DNA from: Arbacia lixula
Lineage: Eukaryota > Echinodermata > Echinoidea > Arbacioida > Arbaciidae
DNA: 64,000 nucleotides
NCBI GenBank assembly: GCA_963669155.1
Contig: OZ022597.1
Span: forward strand, 14,403,965 to 14,467,964
Reading direction: 5' to 3'
A program made the translations under genes and the position numbers. Positions 22,801 to 36,400 of this stretch are shown here, in pieces (the first letter of the stretch is position 1; each line of letters starts with the position of its first letter). Below the pieces are notes generated by a model that worked only from the letters and a program-made list of their open reading frames with translations, was not told the DNA's origin and did not search any database.

Positions 22801-25800
22801 AATGGGAACAATGGTCCACATGGCGCGCTGACAGGGACAATACAATTATGAACGTAGACTATTGTCGATGCTTTTCAAACGTTAACAGGGATAGTTTTTC
22901 ACTTTCCCTGAAAAGGTTTGTGAGGCTGTGACTATGAGATTTCATAAACATTATCATTAGGGGAGACTGCAGATTCCTGCAGAGTTTTCCTTAAAAATTC
23001 ACAGTTGGTATCCCAAAGATACGTGCTAAATATGTGCAAACTTTCATGAAGTTTGCAGATGTTTGTAAAAGGGACGGGCCATCTTTAACAATCTGCGTTC
23101 TCTCCCTTAGATTGTCAGTATGGTGATCAGCTGATCCTGAACAGAGACAGAATGGTCCCCATCAACGATGACTGCGCTTTCTGCATGTGTGAGGTCAGTA
23201 AAAGCTTGGACAGAATAATGAGGATAGGGTGCATATGTAAAGCCCCTAATACGAAACGTATGATTTCTACTCGCTTTACAAATGTGTTGCCCTGGTCACT
23301 GGAAGCTTGTAAGTATTTGTGACAGCTGACCAATACCAAAGGATCATTTTAGCATTATGGGAGCCACTGCTGTGTAAGTAGCAAGTAGCGATCTCTGGTC
23401 CGTTAACAATCCTCCCTTGCCGTGTAAACAGGCTGTATCTCACTTTGTGGTCAAGATCAGGATCAAGTACCAATGAAAGCAAATTATATCGTACGAGCAA
23501 AATAAATCTAGATTTTAGTGAAAGGGCTTTCTGGGGTAATTTCAATTTACAAAGAAATTTTAGGCATACACCCAGTAGTAAGGATAGCATGCTCCATCCT
23601 ATAAATGAATGAAAAACAAGTCAGACAAACATCTTGGAACCAGATGGGATTTGAACCTGCAATCTACTGCTTACCGGGCAGCGACTTAACCACGCCAGCT
23701 ATTTCTGGTTCACGGGTCAAGACACAACAACATAGAAACAAATACCCAAAAGAGTCTCATTTAATCTGACTCATGAGCAGTTCCCTGTAGGGGCAACTCA
23801 TTTCTTTGTAAATTTCTTTGTAAAATCAAAATAAATCTCTGCTTCAATGGGTATCACTTCAACACCACATCATGCTAAGTTGCATATCTCAAAGCAGGTT
23901 GAACGTAGATTTTCCTTACCACTGAGTCTAATCTCCACACATGAATGATTCAAAGCTTTTGTGATTTGTCAGTTGCTTCTGTTTGCTTAAAGGGATAGTC
24001 ACCCTGAAATTAATTTGGTTTCAATAATCAGAGACACATAAAAGAAACATACTCGTGAAGGTTTGATGAAAATCTTTCAAAGGATAAGAATGTTATGATC
24101 TTTTAAAGTTTTGATTCTTCGATTTTGTGACGTCACATGCAAGGTGCTTTTCGATATGTTGTGCACTTTTTTTCTCGAAAATGTGCATTTTCTCAAAAAA
24201 TTATGTATCCCTTTACATGTACATTTCATACATGGTTAGAAATACATTTTTACACACATACCTGTATGAAAAAAAAAACAGTGTCAAAAACAGAAAAAGA
24301 GTAATTTTATGGAATATTCTGTACACACCTCCCACGTGATGTCACAAAATTGAATTTTCAAAAGATCATGTCTTTCTTATCCTTTGACAGATTTTCTAAA
24401 CACCTTCATTGATATGTTTCTTTCATGTTCCTGCTCTTATTGAAAAAACAACTTATTTTCAGGGTGACTTATCCCTTTAGGTTGATCAAAATTAAATCTT
24501 GACTTTGTAGTTATTTTGAAGTGGAAGATAGCTGAGTCTTATTTTCATTTTTATTGCAGAACGGCAATGTACGATGTCAAGCCAGGGAGTGCCCCACACC
24601 ACAGTGTAGCCACCCACTCAAACCAAGGAACGGATGTTGCCCTGAGTGTAACGGTAAGAAAAGCAACAAAAAGTCCAGAGTAGATTTAGAAAAAAAAAAT
24701 AGCTTTGCATTTTAGAGAGGTCCTGCCATGTTTTAGAGCCATTTACTCAAACCTCGGAATGTGTGTTACCCTCAGTTGATGGTAAAGCAAAACATACCCT
24801 TGTCACAGTGTTTAACAAGGAGCAAAATAATATCATTTCTATTGACCAAGGAGAAAAAAATATAATTGGATATTTTGTTTGTTGACCAAGAGTGAATTAT
24901 GATAGTGTACATTATTTATGTCGACCGTGTTGTAAACATGTCTTTGGTGAATATTTTTTTATGTTGCATCAGATGGGAACATGTTTTTGGTAAACATTAT
25001 TCATGCTGCATAGGGTGTGAACATGTTTTAGGTGAATATCATTTCTGTTAAATAATATATTTTTTATATTGGCCAGGTTGTTGTTTATGGTGAATAATAT
25101 TTATATTGACCAAGTTGTAAACCTGTTGTTGGTGAATATTTTTCATATTGACCAGGCTGTGAGTACGAGGGAGCTCGTCTGGCCAATGGGGAGACCTTCT
25201 CCCCCGACCTCTGTAGCTCCTGCTCCTGCCGCTACGGGTCGGTGACCTGCGAGCCCGTCCGCTGTCCAATCCTGAGCTGTCTGCAACAGACCACGCCCAC
25301 TGGCGAATGCTGCCCTCGTTGCTCTGACGGGTGCGAGTACGAGGGGATGGAGTTCACGAACGGAGACTTCTTCACACCGATGTCAAATCCGTGTCTACGA
25401 TGCTCATGTCTAGTAAGCTACTTAGGCCTATCACTTACATGTAAAAGGGATAGTCCAACCTGAAATTAAATTGTTTTTTAATGAAACATGACAGAAACAT
25501 ATTAGTGAAGGTTTGATAAAAATCTGTCAAAGGATAAGAAAGTTATGATCTTTTACAGTTTTGATTTTGCGACATCACATACCAGATGCTCTCCCATATG
25601 TTGTTTACAATGATTTTTTTTTAAATATGCATTTTTTCAAAGAGATATGCATACTTTTACTTGTACATTTGATACATTATTAGACATTTTTGTGTTTACT
25701 CACAGATCTGTATGGAGACAAAAAATCATTCCGTTGTCAAAATCAGAAAAAGAACAATTATGAGAGAGCACCTCGCATGTGTGACGTCACAAATTCAAAA

Positions 25801-28800
25801 TTTTTAACGATCATAACATTCATATCCTTGGACGGATTTTCATCAAATCTTCACTTTTATGTTTGTTTCATGTGTCCCCTTTCATTGAAACTAAAATAAT
25901 TTCAGTGTGAACTATCCCTCTAATCATACTCGCCCTCTCTGTTCCATCAGAACAACATTGTCCGGTGCAACCCGCTTCCCTGCGAGCCCGCCCCCTGCCC
26001 CAACCCCGTCCTCCTCCTGGGGGCGTGCTGCCCCATCTGCACCGACAAATGCGTCTACAACGGCCGCACCTACAACAACGCCGAGCGCTGGGTGTCCGAC
26101 GACCAGTGCCAGCAGTGCTTCTGTCAGGACTCGCAGGTCACGTGTGCAGACCTAGCAACATGCCGGGACGAGTGCCAACACGGGTAGGCCATGGTGTTCC
26201 ACTCTTAAAGGGAAAGTCCACCATTAGGTTATTGGTTTTAATGCAAGCAGAAACAGATGAGTGAAGGTGTGATGAAAATCTGTCAAGGGATAAAAAAGTT
26301 ATGATTTTTATGATTTGATGGGTCCCGAATCTGTTTACGCAATATCTTGAGAACTGCTCGCCAGATTTGCTTGAAACTTTTTTTACAAGGAAATCAAAAT
26401 CCAGTGATGCAATTCTAATCAAAAGTGGTACAAAGATGGATCATTATTGGAAATAGATCAATGACATATTTGGTTAAATCTGTGAAATGTTAGAGGTCAA
26501 AGGTCAACGAACTTTGCCAAATGAAAATGAAAATGTGTGTAAGAAGGAGTCTGTTTGTGTGGTATCAAGTCTGAGCATATACTTTCTTGATGTTTTGTCC
26601 TCAGGCACATAGCGGAGGGCCAGTGCTGTTCAGACTGCGTGGACTGCCAGTTCGAAAGCCAGTTCAGACGCAATGGAGATGAGTTCCCCAGCGCTGACGG
26701 CTGCAGCAGCTGTCGATGCCACTACGGCACGGTGCGTTGCCAGAAGCAGGCCTGCCCTAGCACCGGCTGTCGCCTGAACGAGACCCCCGACGGTGAGTGC
26801 TGCCCGGTTTGCCGCGGATGCGTGGACCGTTCGGGGACGCGCCATGAGCACGGCGCCCGCTTCGTCCCGCCGTTCGACGTCTGCTCGGAGTGCTCGTGCG
26901 AGGAGGGACGACTCATATGCGAAACGCTTCGCTGCACGGACATCTGCGCCCATCCGATCATCCGGGCCGACGAGTGCTGCCCGATCTGCGATGGCTGCCA
27001 GGACCGGGGTGTCGTTTACGGCAACGGGGATGTTGTGGAGGCGAGGGAGGCGTGTCAGTCATGTCGCTGCGTGCGTGGTAGCATCCTTTGTGACCCTATC
27101 CCATGTCCAGCGCTGACCTGTCCGCAGCCCGTCCAGCTGCCCGGTCAGTGCTGTCCGGAGTGCAGGCAGTGCGTGTTTGAGGGCAGCACATACCAGAATG
27201 AGGAGGAGTTCATCTCGGACAGGGACCCGTGTCAGACATGTCGCTGTGAGGTAAAAACTTTGTAATAATAGTAATAATAATAATAACTTTATTATTAATT
27301 TTCTTTTGCACTTAGTTATTAGGTATAAAAATACAAATACTGGGGGATACCGTGTTTCACCAAGCTGTTTTTAAGCTGAGAATGTCTTTACGACTGGTGA
27401 CCCTTTCTTGTGCTGGATGAGATACGCCGATTGGTTCCTGTTTTAAGATAGTGGGAATTGATCTCCAACAATCCTAATCAAATTTGACAAAACAAAAAAG
27501 TTGTATTCAGACACGTGTTAACAATACGAACTTTAATTTATAAACATCAGATTTGAAGTTTAGCTGATGGGAATCAAAATCATTGAGAACCTGATTTAGC
27601 ACAAGAAAGGGTCACCAGTCGTTCTTAGCTGAAGAACAGCTTGTTGAAACACCCCTTGATCAGCAGCACAAGCTGAAAGGATTTGCTTACAATATTTGAT
27701 GAACACATATATGCAATCAATGGCAATCGCGATGGTAAAAAATACAACCAATCTTTCAACCATATATATTTTTCATTAAAATGCAAATATTTAATGATCA
27801 TGAGATCTTGTGAAATCTATTAGCTCCTGAGGTGAAGTAGTGGGCATGGGGTACTGAACTTAGTACCCCATGTCCTCCATTCAACTGAGGGTACCAATAG
27901 ATTCCACAAAAATCCTGAAAAAGATCATGAGATATTAGTTTTAAATCCATCATTAATATATTCTGTGTCATTCACCCCTATTTGTGGTCATGTGACATAC
28001 TTTTAACCAATCAACAAACTGGAATAAATCAATCAAGATGGATATAAGAATTTTATTTTGTATAGAAGATCATATTACTGTTTGAATCAGCAATTATATA
28101 GGTATAATTCCTAATAACTCTCTTAAAATTTGCAGAATTTTGATTTGGTCTACTTCATCTTATTGTTGGTCTTTTCTTCCATTGACACCTGGTGCTTTTT
28201 CTCAATTGACACCTGGTGCTTTTTCTTAATTTACACCCTGTACTCTTTCTCAATTTACGCCCAGTGCTTGTTTTCTCACACCCTGTACTATTCCTCCATT
28301 ATTAACATCCTGTGCTTTTTATCCATTTACATTCTTAACTTTTTCTCAATTAACACCCTGTGCATTTATCAATTTACACCCTGTGCTTTTTATCAATTTA
28401 CACTCTGTGTTTTTTATCAATTTACACCCTAAACTTTTTCTCAATTAACACCCTGTGCAGGTGGGAGAGGTGCGGTGCTCTGACCTGCGGACCCAGGGTC
28501 TGGTGTGTGGCCCTCCCTGCACCCATCCGGTCAGGGTGCCCGGTCAGTGCTGCCCGGAGTGCTCCCAGTGCGAGTACGACGGCCGCACCATCCCCAACGG
28601 CATGCAGTTCCGCCACTTCACAGACCCCTGCCAGATCTGCTCATGCTCGGTAAGGGCAGTCAAATCTTTCGGATTCTATCAATATTTTTCTCAAATTTGT
28701 ACGAATATAGCAGCACCTGAGTTCAACCACACTGCTGATTGCAATGGGTTGTCGTCACCGTTTGCAGTGTGTCCAGACATTTGGGCCCTGTTGCATAAAA

Positions 28801-30375
28801 CTTCCCACTGATGGTTACTCTACTACCAATAGTAACTTCTATGGAAACCTTGAATTAAGCGATGTTTCAGTGGTAGTTACCATTGGTGAAAGAATTACCA
28901 GTAATGGTATGTTTTATGCAACAGGTCCCTGAAGCTGACTGGATTTAATTGCAATTAGTGTTTTTAAACATATGGAGCTGATTGCATTTTGATTGCCACT
29001 TATTCCAGTCGATGTTTTCAAATGTATGGAGCTGATTGCATTTGATTGCCAGTGATTGTAGTCAGTCATTGCAATCAATGTGTTATCCACTGTAGACGCT
29101 CTCATATACACTCGTTGAGCATATTTTATCAATTTAAAGAGAAAACATCTCGCCAGTACTCTGCCTTACCGTTTATATATGTATGTGTGCAGTGTTTTTA
29201 TGCCTCCGCCACGAAGTGGCCGGAGGCATTATGTTTTCGGGTTGTCCGTCCGTCCGTCCATCCCGAATCCGTTTAGGCAATATCTTGAGAACCGTTAACC
29301 AGATTTGCTTCAAACTTGGTACATGTGTGTATTGCATGAAACCAATGAAGTGTGTAAAATAGGGGTCAATTCTGATTGAGGTCAAAGGTCAAAGGTCAAT
29401 GAACTTTGTGAAACATTGCCCAAAATTGACCTTTTTCACAATAAAGCCAAATCCAAGGATGCAATTCTTATGAAACGTGGTACTAAGATGGATCACTACT
29501 TGGCAATAGACTGGTGACATTTTTTGGTGAAATTTCTGGAAGGCCAGAGGTCAAAGATCAATGAACTTTGCAACAATTTGCTAAAAATTGGCCCCAAATT
29601 GATATTTTTCACAATAAACCCAAATCCAATGGTGTAATTCTAACCAAACATGGTACAGAGATGTAGATTGATGGAAGTTTGGGTGAAATACCTGAAAGGT
29701 CAAAGGTCAATGAACTTTGCCAAAAATAGCTGAAAAATTGCAGCCAAAGTAATATTTTTCAAAATAAATCAAGATCCAATCGTGCAATACCAACCAAACA
29801 TGGTGCAAAGATGGATCACTACTTGGGGGTAGACTGATGACATTTTCTGGTGAAAATTCTCAAAGGTCAGAGGTCAAAGGTCAGTGAACTATGCCAAAAT
29901 TAGCTAAAAATTGTGCAAAATTTTACATTTTTCACATTTAATGCAAAACTAATGGTTCAATTTGAACCAAACATGGTACAGAGATGTATCACTTTATGGA
30001 GGTAGACTGGTGAAAGTGTGGGTAAACTTTCTGAAAGGTCAAAGGTCAATGAACTTTACCCCCAGATTGGCTAATTTTACCCAAACTTGATACAAGGATG
30101 GTTTTAGATGGACTGATTAGATTGGAAGTCAAAGGTCAATGAACATTGCCAAACTTGGCCAAACATGGAAAAACAGAATATGATATTTTCATTTCACATA
30201 GGAATTAAATGGTTCATTGCCCAACAAACAGGTTTTCTGAGAATAAATGTAAATAGAGCTAGCAAAGAGGCAGAGGCATATTTATCGACTGCACGGCAGT
30301 CGAATTGCTCTAGTTTTCTCTAATGATCAGTGATGTTTTCATCTTGTATGTGCTATTCTGACAGCCAGTTTCCTC

Positions 30376-30417
<42 letters not shown>

Positions 30418-33400
30418 GAGCGGGTCTGTGACCTGTGACCCAGAGACTTGCCCTCAAGCCCAGTGCAGGAATCCCGTCTACGTCAACCCCAACGACTGCT
30501 GCCCTCGTTGTCAGGTCTGCGTCGACAGCGGACAGGAGTACCTAGAGGGCGACAGCTGGCAGTCATCCAGCGACCCTTGCCTGGACTGCCGGTGCGAGGC
30601 AAGTGTATAGTATCGCATCAATCGTATCATGTTTAGTCTGCCCTTTTAGCCATTAAAGGGATAGTTCACCCTGAAGAAAGATTGGTCTCAATGAAAGCAG
30701 AAACATGAAAGAAACATATTAGTGAAGGTTTGACGAAAATCTGTCAAGAGGTGAAATGGTAAACATCCTTTTTAGAAAATGGACATTTTCCAACAAAATT
30801 GTACACATCATAAGGGAGAGCACCTTGCATGTGACATCACAAAATCAAACTTTAAATTAAAATAACTTTCTTTACCTTGGACCGATTTTTGTAAAACCTT
30901 CGCCATTATGTTTGTTTCATGTGTCTCCTTTTATTGAAACCAAAATAATTTACGGGTGAACTTTAACTTTCCCTTTTAACTACACATATATGATCATGAA
31001 TCACGGTCACATGATATAAAAACATGTAACATATTCTGACTGGAGAGGAGGGGGGAGTTATTTTGACACCCCCCCCCCCCTCGTACAAAATCTGGGACTG
31101 ACGCACAACTGTTGTATATTGTGGCAAACCTTTTCATTACTTTTTGTCTCGCCCACCGGAGGTGAAGGCGAGACTAAGGGATCCAAATGGCGTCCGTCCG
31201 TCGTCCGTCCGTCGTCCGTCCGTCGTCCGTCCGTCGTCCGTCCGTCGTCCGTCACAAATGTTAAAGTTTACCTGCAAGACTCTCTTATGATCCATAACTT
31301 CACATGGGTTGCTTGGATTACAACCTAACTTGGGTCATAGATGCACTGGGGGTACCTTCATGTTATGGTGGCGTTGGAGGTCACAGGATAAGGTCAAAGG
31401 TCATTTGAGGTCATACGTTAAAGTTTACCTGCAAGACTCTCTTTTGACAAATAACTTCACATAGGTCGCTTGGATTACAACCTAACTTGGGTCATAGATG
31501 CACTGGGGGTACCTTCATGTTATGGTGCTGTTGGAGGTCACAGGATAAGGTCAAAGGTCATTTGAGGTCATACGTTAAAGTTTACCTGCAAGACTCTCTT
31601 TTGACAAATAACTTCACATAGGTTGCTTGGATTACAACCTAACTTGGGTCATAGATGCACTGGGGGTACCTTCATGTTATGGTACCGTTGGAGGTCACAG
31701 GATAAGGTCAAAGGTCATTTGAGGTCATACGTTAAAGTTTACCTGCAAGACTCTCTTTTGACAAATAACTTCACATAGGTTGCTTGGATTACAACCTAAC
31801 TTGGGTCATAGATGCACTGGGGGTACCTTCATGTTATGGTACCGTTGGAGGTCACAGGATAAGGTCAAAGGTCATTTGAGGTCATACATTAAAGTTTACC
31901 TGCAAGACTCTCTTTTGACAAATAACTTCACATGGGTTGCTTGGATTACAACCTAACTTGGGTCATAGATGCACTGGGGGTACCTTCATGTTATGGTACC
32001 GTTGGAGGTCACAGGATAAGGTCAAAGGTCATTTGAGGTCATACGTTAAAGTTTACTTGCAAGACTCTCTTATCACACATAACTCATCACATGTTGCTAC
32101 AATGGCAATCAAACTTGGATGATGGATGCACTGGGGGCACCTGCATGTTATTGTGCTGTAAGAGGTCACATGATAAGGTCAAAGGTCATTTGAGGTCATA
32201 CATTAAAGTTTACTTGCAAGACTCTTGGTGAAGGCTTCCTAACTTGTGCACAGAATTGTGTGAGCATGTGTGAGCATTACTGATGTAGATTTAGGCAAAC
32301 ATTACTCATGCACATTTATGCAAATTTATTCAAAGTCACTATTTTGCACCTGATTTTGATGTTGTCTGTTTAAAGGTGCTTATTTGTTTGTTTCAGTTTT
32401 CTTTTGCGTAGCAACGGAGATCGCGATATTTCTGGTTATTTTCGCAAGTGGGCGAGACACAATATTGCTAATGCCTTGTTTTAGACCAATTCAGTTCAGA
32501 TGTTACGCAGCATTATGTAATTGTATGTCCAACCAAAGTCTGACAAAAAGTGCCATATTGCATAGGTTTTGTGTACAAACTACTGTTTATCCTGTTTCAC
32601 TATATCACTACCAATTGCTCCTTTTGGGCCATTTACTTGATCCCATTGTTCTTTAAACTTATCAAAATACATATCTGAAGTAAAAAAAAAAATGAAATTA
32701 AAAGATCCCCCCCACATCAGAATTTGCCCACAAAAAGCCCCATCAGAAGAGGGTCAATATGTAAGCACAAATAATTCACAAAATTCACTGATAACATCAC
32801 ACACACTGTGATAAAAAAAAAACAATTTTAGATTCTAAAATGCTATATTAACATATAAATATCATGGGATCATATAACACTCACTTAATACATAACATAC
32901 AAATGTGCAACATTTTTTCTTCTTTTTTTTTTTTTGGGGGGGGGAGGGGAACTTATGTCGGTAATGTGCATTGATTTTGAAATATTTCTTGCGCATACAA
33001 TATTATAGCACTTAACACATGAAGAACTTAGCACCATCATCTCTAACTGGCCATGTGGATATTTCCCTGATATACAGGTATATATAGGCTACAATGTTTA
33101 TAAATATATGTATTTATCCGTTAGAAGGTTTAAGAGCCCATCGTCTGCTTAGCAGCATAGTAGAGGGGCATAATTTCTAATATAAAAATCATACATTTTA
33201 TTCAATTTAGGAAGTAATTTCAATCAATTATTTTGGTTTTTGTCCTTGTTGATGTGTATGTATTTATTCATCAAAAGGATTGTAAGGCCTCATTTTCTAC
33301 TTAGCACCACATCTGAGAGGCTCACTTTCTAATAAAAATCATATTTAACTCAAATGACAAGAAGTAAAGAAGTGCTACAAGTAGATTGAATAAATGATTA

Positions 33401-36400
33401 ATTTTAAACACGTACATATGATATGTTCAGACTGAACATATTGCTGTTTCTTTCTTTATAAATATCACAACTGTAATTACAGTACCCTGTTCCTATTCCT
33501 TAATGTATTCTGTTCTGAGAAGCGCAGAGAGACATTCAATTATTCCAATGTTTTTTGCTCTTCAAACATTTTCCATTGTTATTATTCATGATTAAGTTGA
33601 TCTTGAAACTCTTGGCTTTTATTATTGGTAGAGAAAGATTTAATCCGCTCAGTGACATCCATTGAGAGTTCTGTATGAATGACAACACAGTGCATTGACT
33701 ATAGGACTGAGAGAGTTAACTTTTTGCCCATCTCTGCTCAACAGTTGCTCTTAGTTAATTGATCTTGAGGCTTTACCTTCTTTTGGTTTGTATTATTGGT
33801 ACAGAGTGAGTTAACCCTCTCAGTACGATTTACTGAGAGTCCCAAATAGATGACCAAACAGCGCATTGACTATACGACTGAGAGTGTTAAAGATTGTCCG
33901 TGCCTTTTGCGAGCTTAAAATTTGAAATTGTCTATCACGATCGTAAATTGAAGAAAGTGTGATTCAAGACCATTTGTAAGAATATAGCATGTTGAAGCTT
34001 TCTGTATATGTAAAAATTTCAGCCGTTACATTTCAAACCGACTTTTTTAAAGTATCTATGTGGTTAGTATGCATGTGTGAAATCCTAATTTTATGAGTAA
34101 TTACCAAACTTTGGAGATGATTCCTTCTATAGAACAATATCTTTCATAATATGTTTTATGATTTAATAAACAGATTAATCAATAAAGCAGATATTTCAAC
34201 ACAAACTGCTAAGAGCCTGAGGTAAAGACTATTAATCAGACGTTGTTTACGTGCATTATTTGAATTTTGCACTACGTATCAGTTTCAAATTATGAATATA
34301 CAGCTTGCTAACACTTCTCTATATGTTTTGCCAATGTTTCGATGGTTTTGTGGTGATCTGAAAAAGGGACGGGCTCTCTTTAACTCTTTGCCCATCTCTG
34401 TTTCACAGGATCTGCGTATCACCTGTGAGCCCCGAGCCTGCCCTGCCGTCAGCTGCACTCACCCTGCTAAGCTCTACAACACATGCTGTCCACAGTGTAC
34501 TGACTGCGAGTACGACCGCCGCTACATCAACAACGGACAGGTCTTTGGGAACCCGCTGAACCAGTGTGAGCGCTGTACCTGCCTCAACGGGAACATCCTC
34601 TGCGAGGCGATGGAGTGTCCCCAGGCGCCATGCGTGAATCCGTACGTCCCTGAGGGAGAGTGCTGTCCAGTCTGCCAGGAGTGTACCTACAGCGGGGTTG
34701 TCTACCAGGAGGGCGAGACGTTCCAGTCGCCGCAGAACCCTTGTGTGGAGTGCACCTGCAGGAGCGGTCGGGTCTCCTGCGATCCGAAGCCGTGTCCTCC
34801 AGCGGATTGCGTGTATCCCAGGAGAGACACCTGCTGCGCTGTGTGTGATGGCTGTTACTACAATGGAGTGGAGCACAATGACGGCGCGCTGTTTCTGGAC
34901 ACCACCGTGTCCTGCGAGGAGTGTCAGTGCGTCGGAGGCAACGTCCTGTGCAGCCGGCCGCTTTGTCCCGAGCTTGAGAACTGCGAGATCGAGCGTACCC
35001 CTCCAGGAGAGTGCTGTCCCGTGTGCGAGGTGCTCAAGCAGCTGACATGTACGTTTGGTGACCAGATCTACAATGACGGCGATACCTTCTATAACCCAAA
35101 CAATAATTGCCAACGATGTGAGTGCAGGAGCGGGAAGATCGATTGTGAGGATGCGCCTTGTCCTGCGGTGACCTGCACGGACCCCTTGACCATTGGATGT
35201 TGTCCATCCTGTGATGGGTGTACATTCGGAAATGCAAGTTATGCCAATGGTGTGGTCTTTGCTCAACCGGACAACCCATGTGGACAGTGCTCCTGTGAAG
35301 GTGGATCAGTGTCCTGCAGGCCTTTGTCGTGTCCTCCATTGGACTGTCCTCATAGGAACCAGCCAGAGGGTGTCTGCTGCGAGGTGTGCGTTGATCTGGA
35401 CTGCGTGTTCCTGGGAGAGACCTTCCTACATGGCAAGCGCTTCAACCACCCCCAAGACACCTGCCAGGAGTGTGTCTGTGACGACGGTAACACCGACTGC
35501 ACAGTCCCGCCGTGCCCTCCAATCAACTGTCCTTACCCTAAACAAGGACCCTGCTGCCAGCAGTGCGAGGGATGTCTGTACAACGAGGATGAATACAATG
35601 ACGGTGATGTCTTCCTGAACCCCATTGACCAATGCCAGGAATGTGAATGCCAATCAGGATTCGTTGACTGCAGACCTAAATCATGCCAGCCAGCCCCATG
35701 CGATTACCCCATCACCATCTCAGGCGATTGCTGCCCAGTCTGCGAGGGCTGTCTGTACCTTGGTCGGCCATTTGAGAATGGAGCTCCATTCCCCAACCCT
35801 CAGGACCCATGCCAGACATGCACTTGCACTGATGGGAACGTCAATTGTGAGAGATCGGCATGTCGGGTCGCGAGCTGTCCATTCCCTGGCCAGGATCAGT
35901 GCGGCTGTCCTACCTGCGATACATGTTTCTACAACGACATTGAGATCAGTGATGGCGCTGTTTTCCCTCACATCAACGACTCCTGCAGGGAATGCATATG
36001 CAGACAGGGAGACGTTGACTGCAGACTGCGGGAATGCCCGCAACCCCGATGCCTTAACCCTGTCACGGTCCCTGGTAGGTGCTGCCCATCATGTGACGGT
36101 TGTGCGTACGATGGCAATAGCTATGAGAACGGACTAGAATTCCCGGATACTATAGACAGTTGCAGAGTGTGCACTTGCCTTAACGGGAATGTGAATTGTG
36201 CGAAGCGGCCTTGCAGCACGGTGTCCTGCACCCACCCCATGCCAGACGAGTGCAACTGCCCTGCCTGCGAGATGTGCATGTACGAGGACGTTATGGCTGC
36301 AAGTGGAACGACCTTCATGGATCCCAACAACATGTGCAGGGATTGTCTCTGCCTTGCTGGTTCTGTAAGCTGCATTGACAGGCAGTGCCCACCTGTCAAC

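Noticed and set aside
23630..23706. tRNA gene
   Set aside because: A and B boxes present but no complete cloverleaf or terminator seen; better explained as a SINE.
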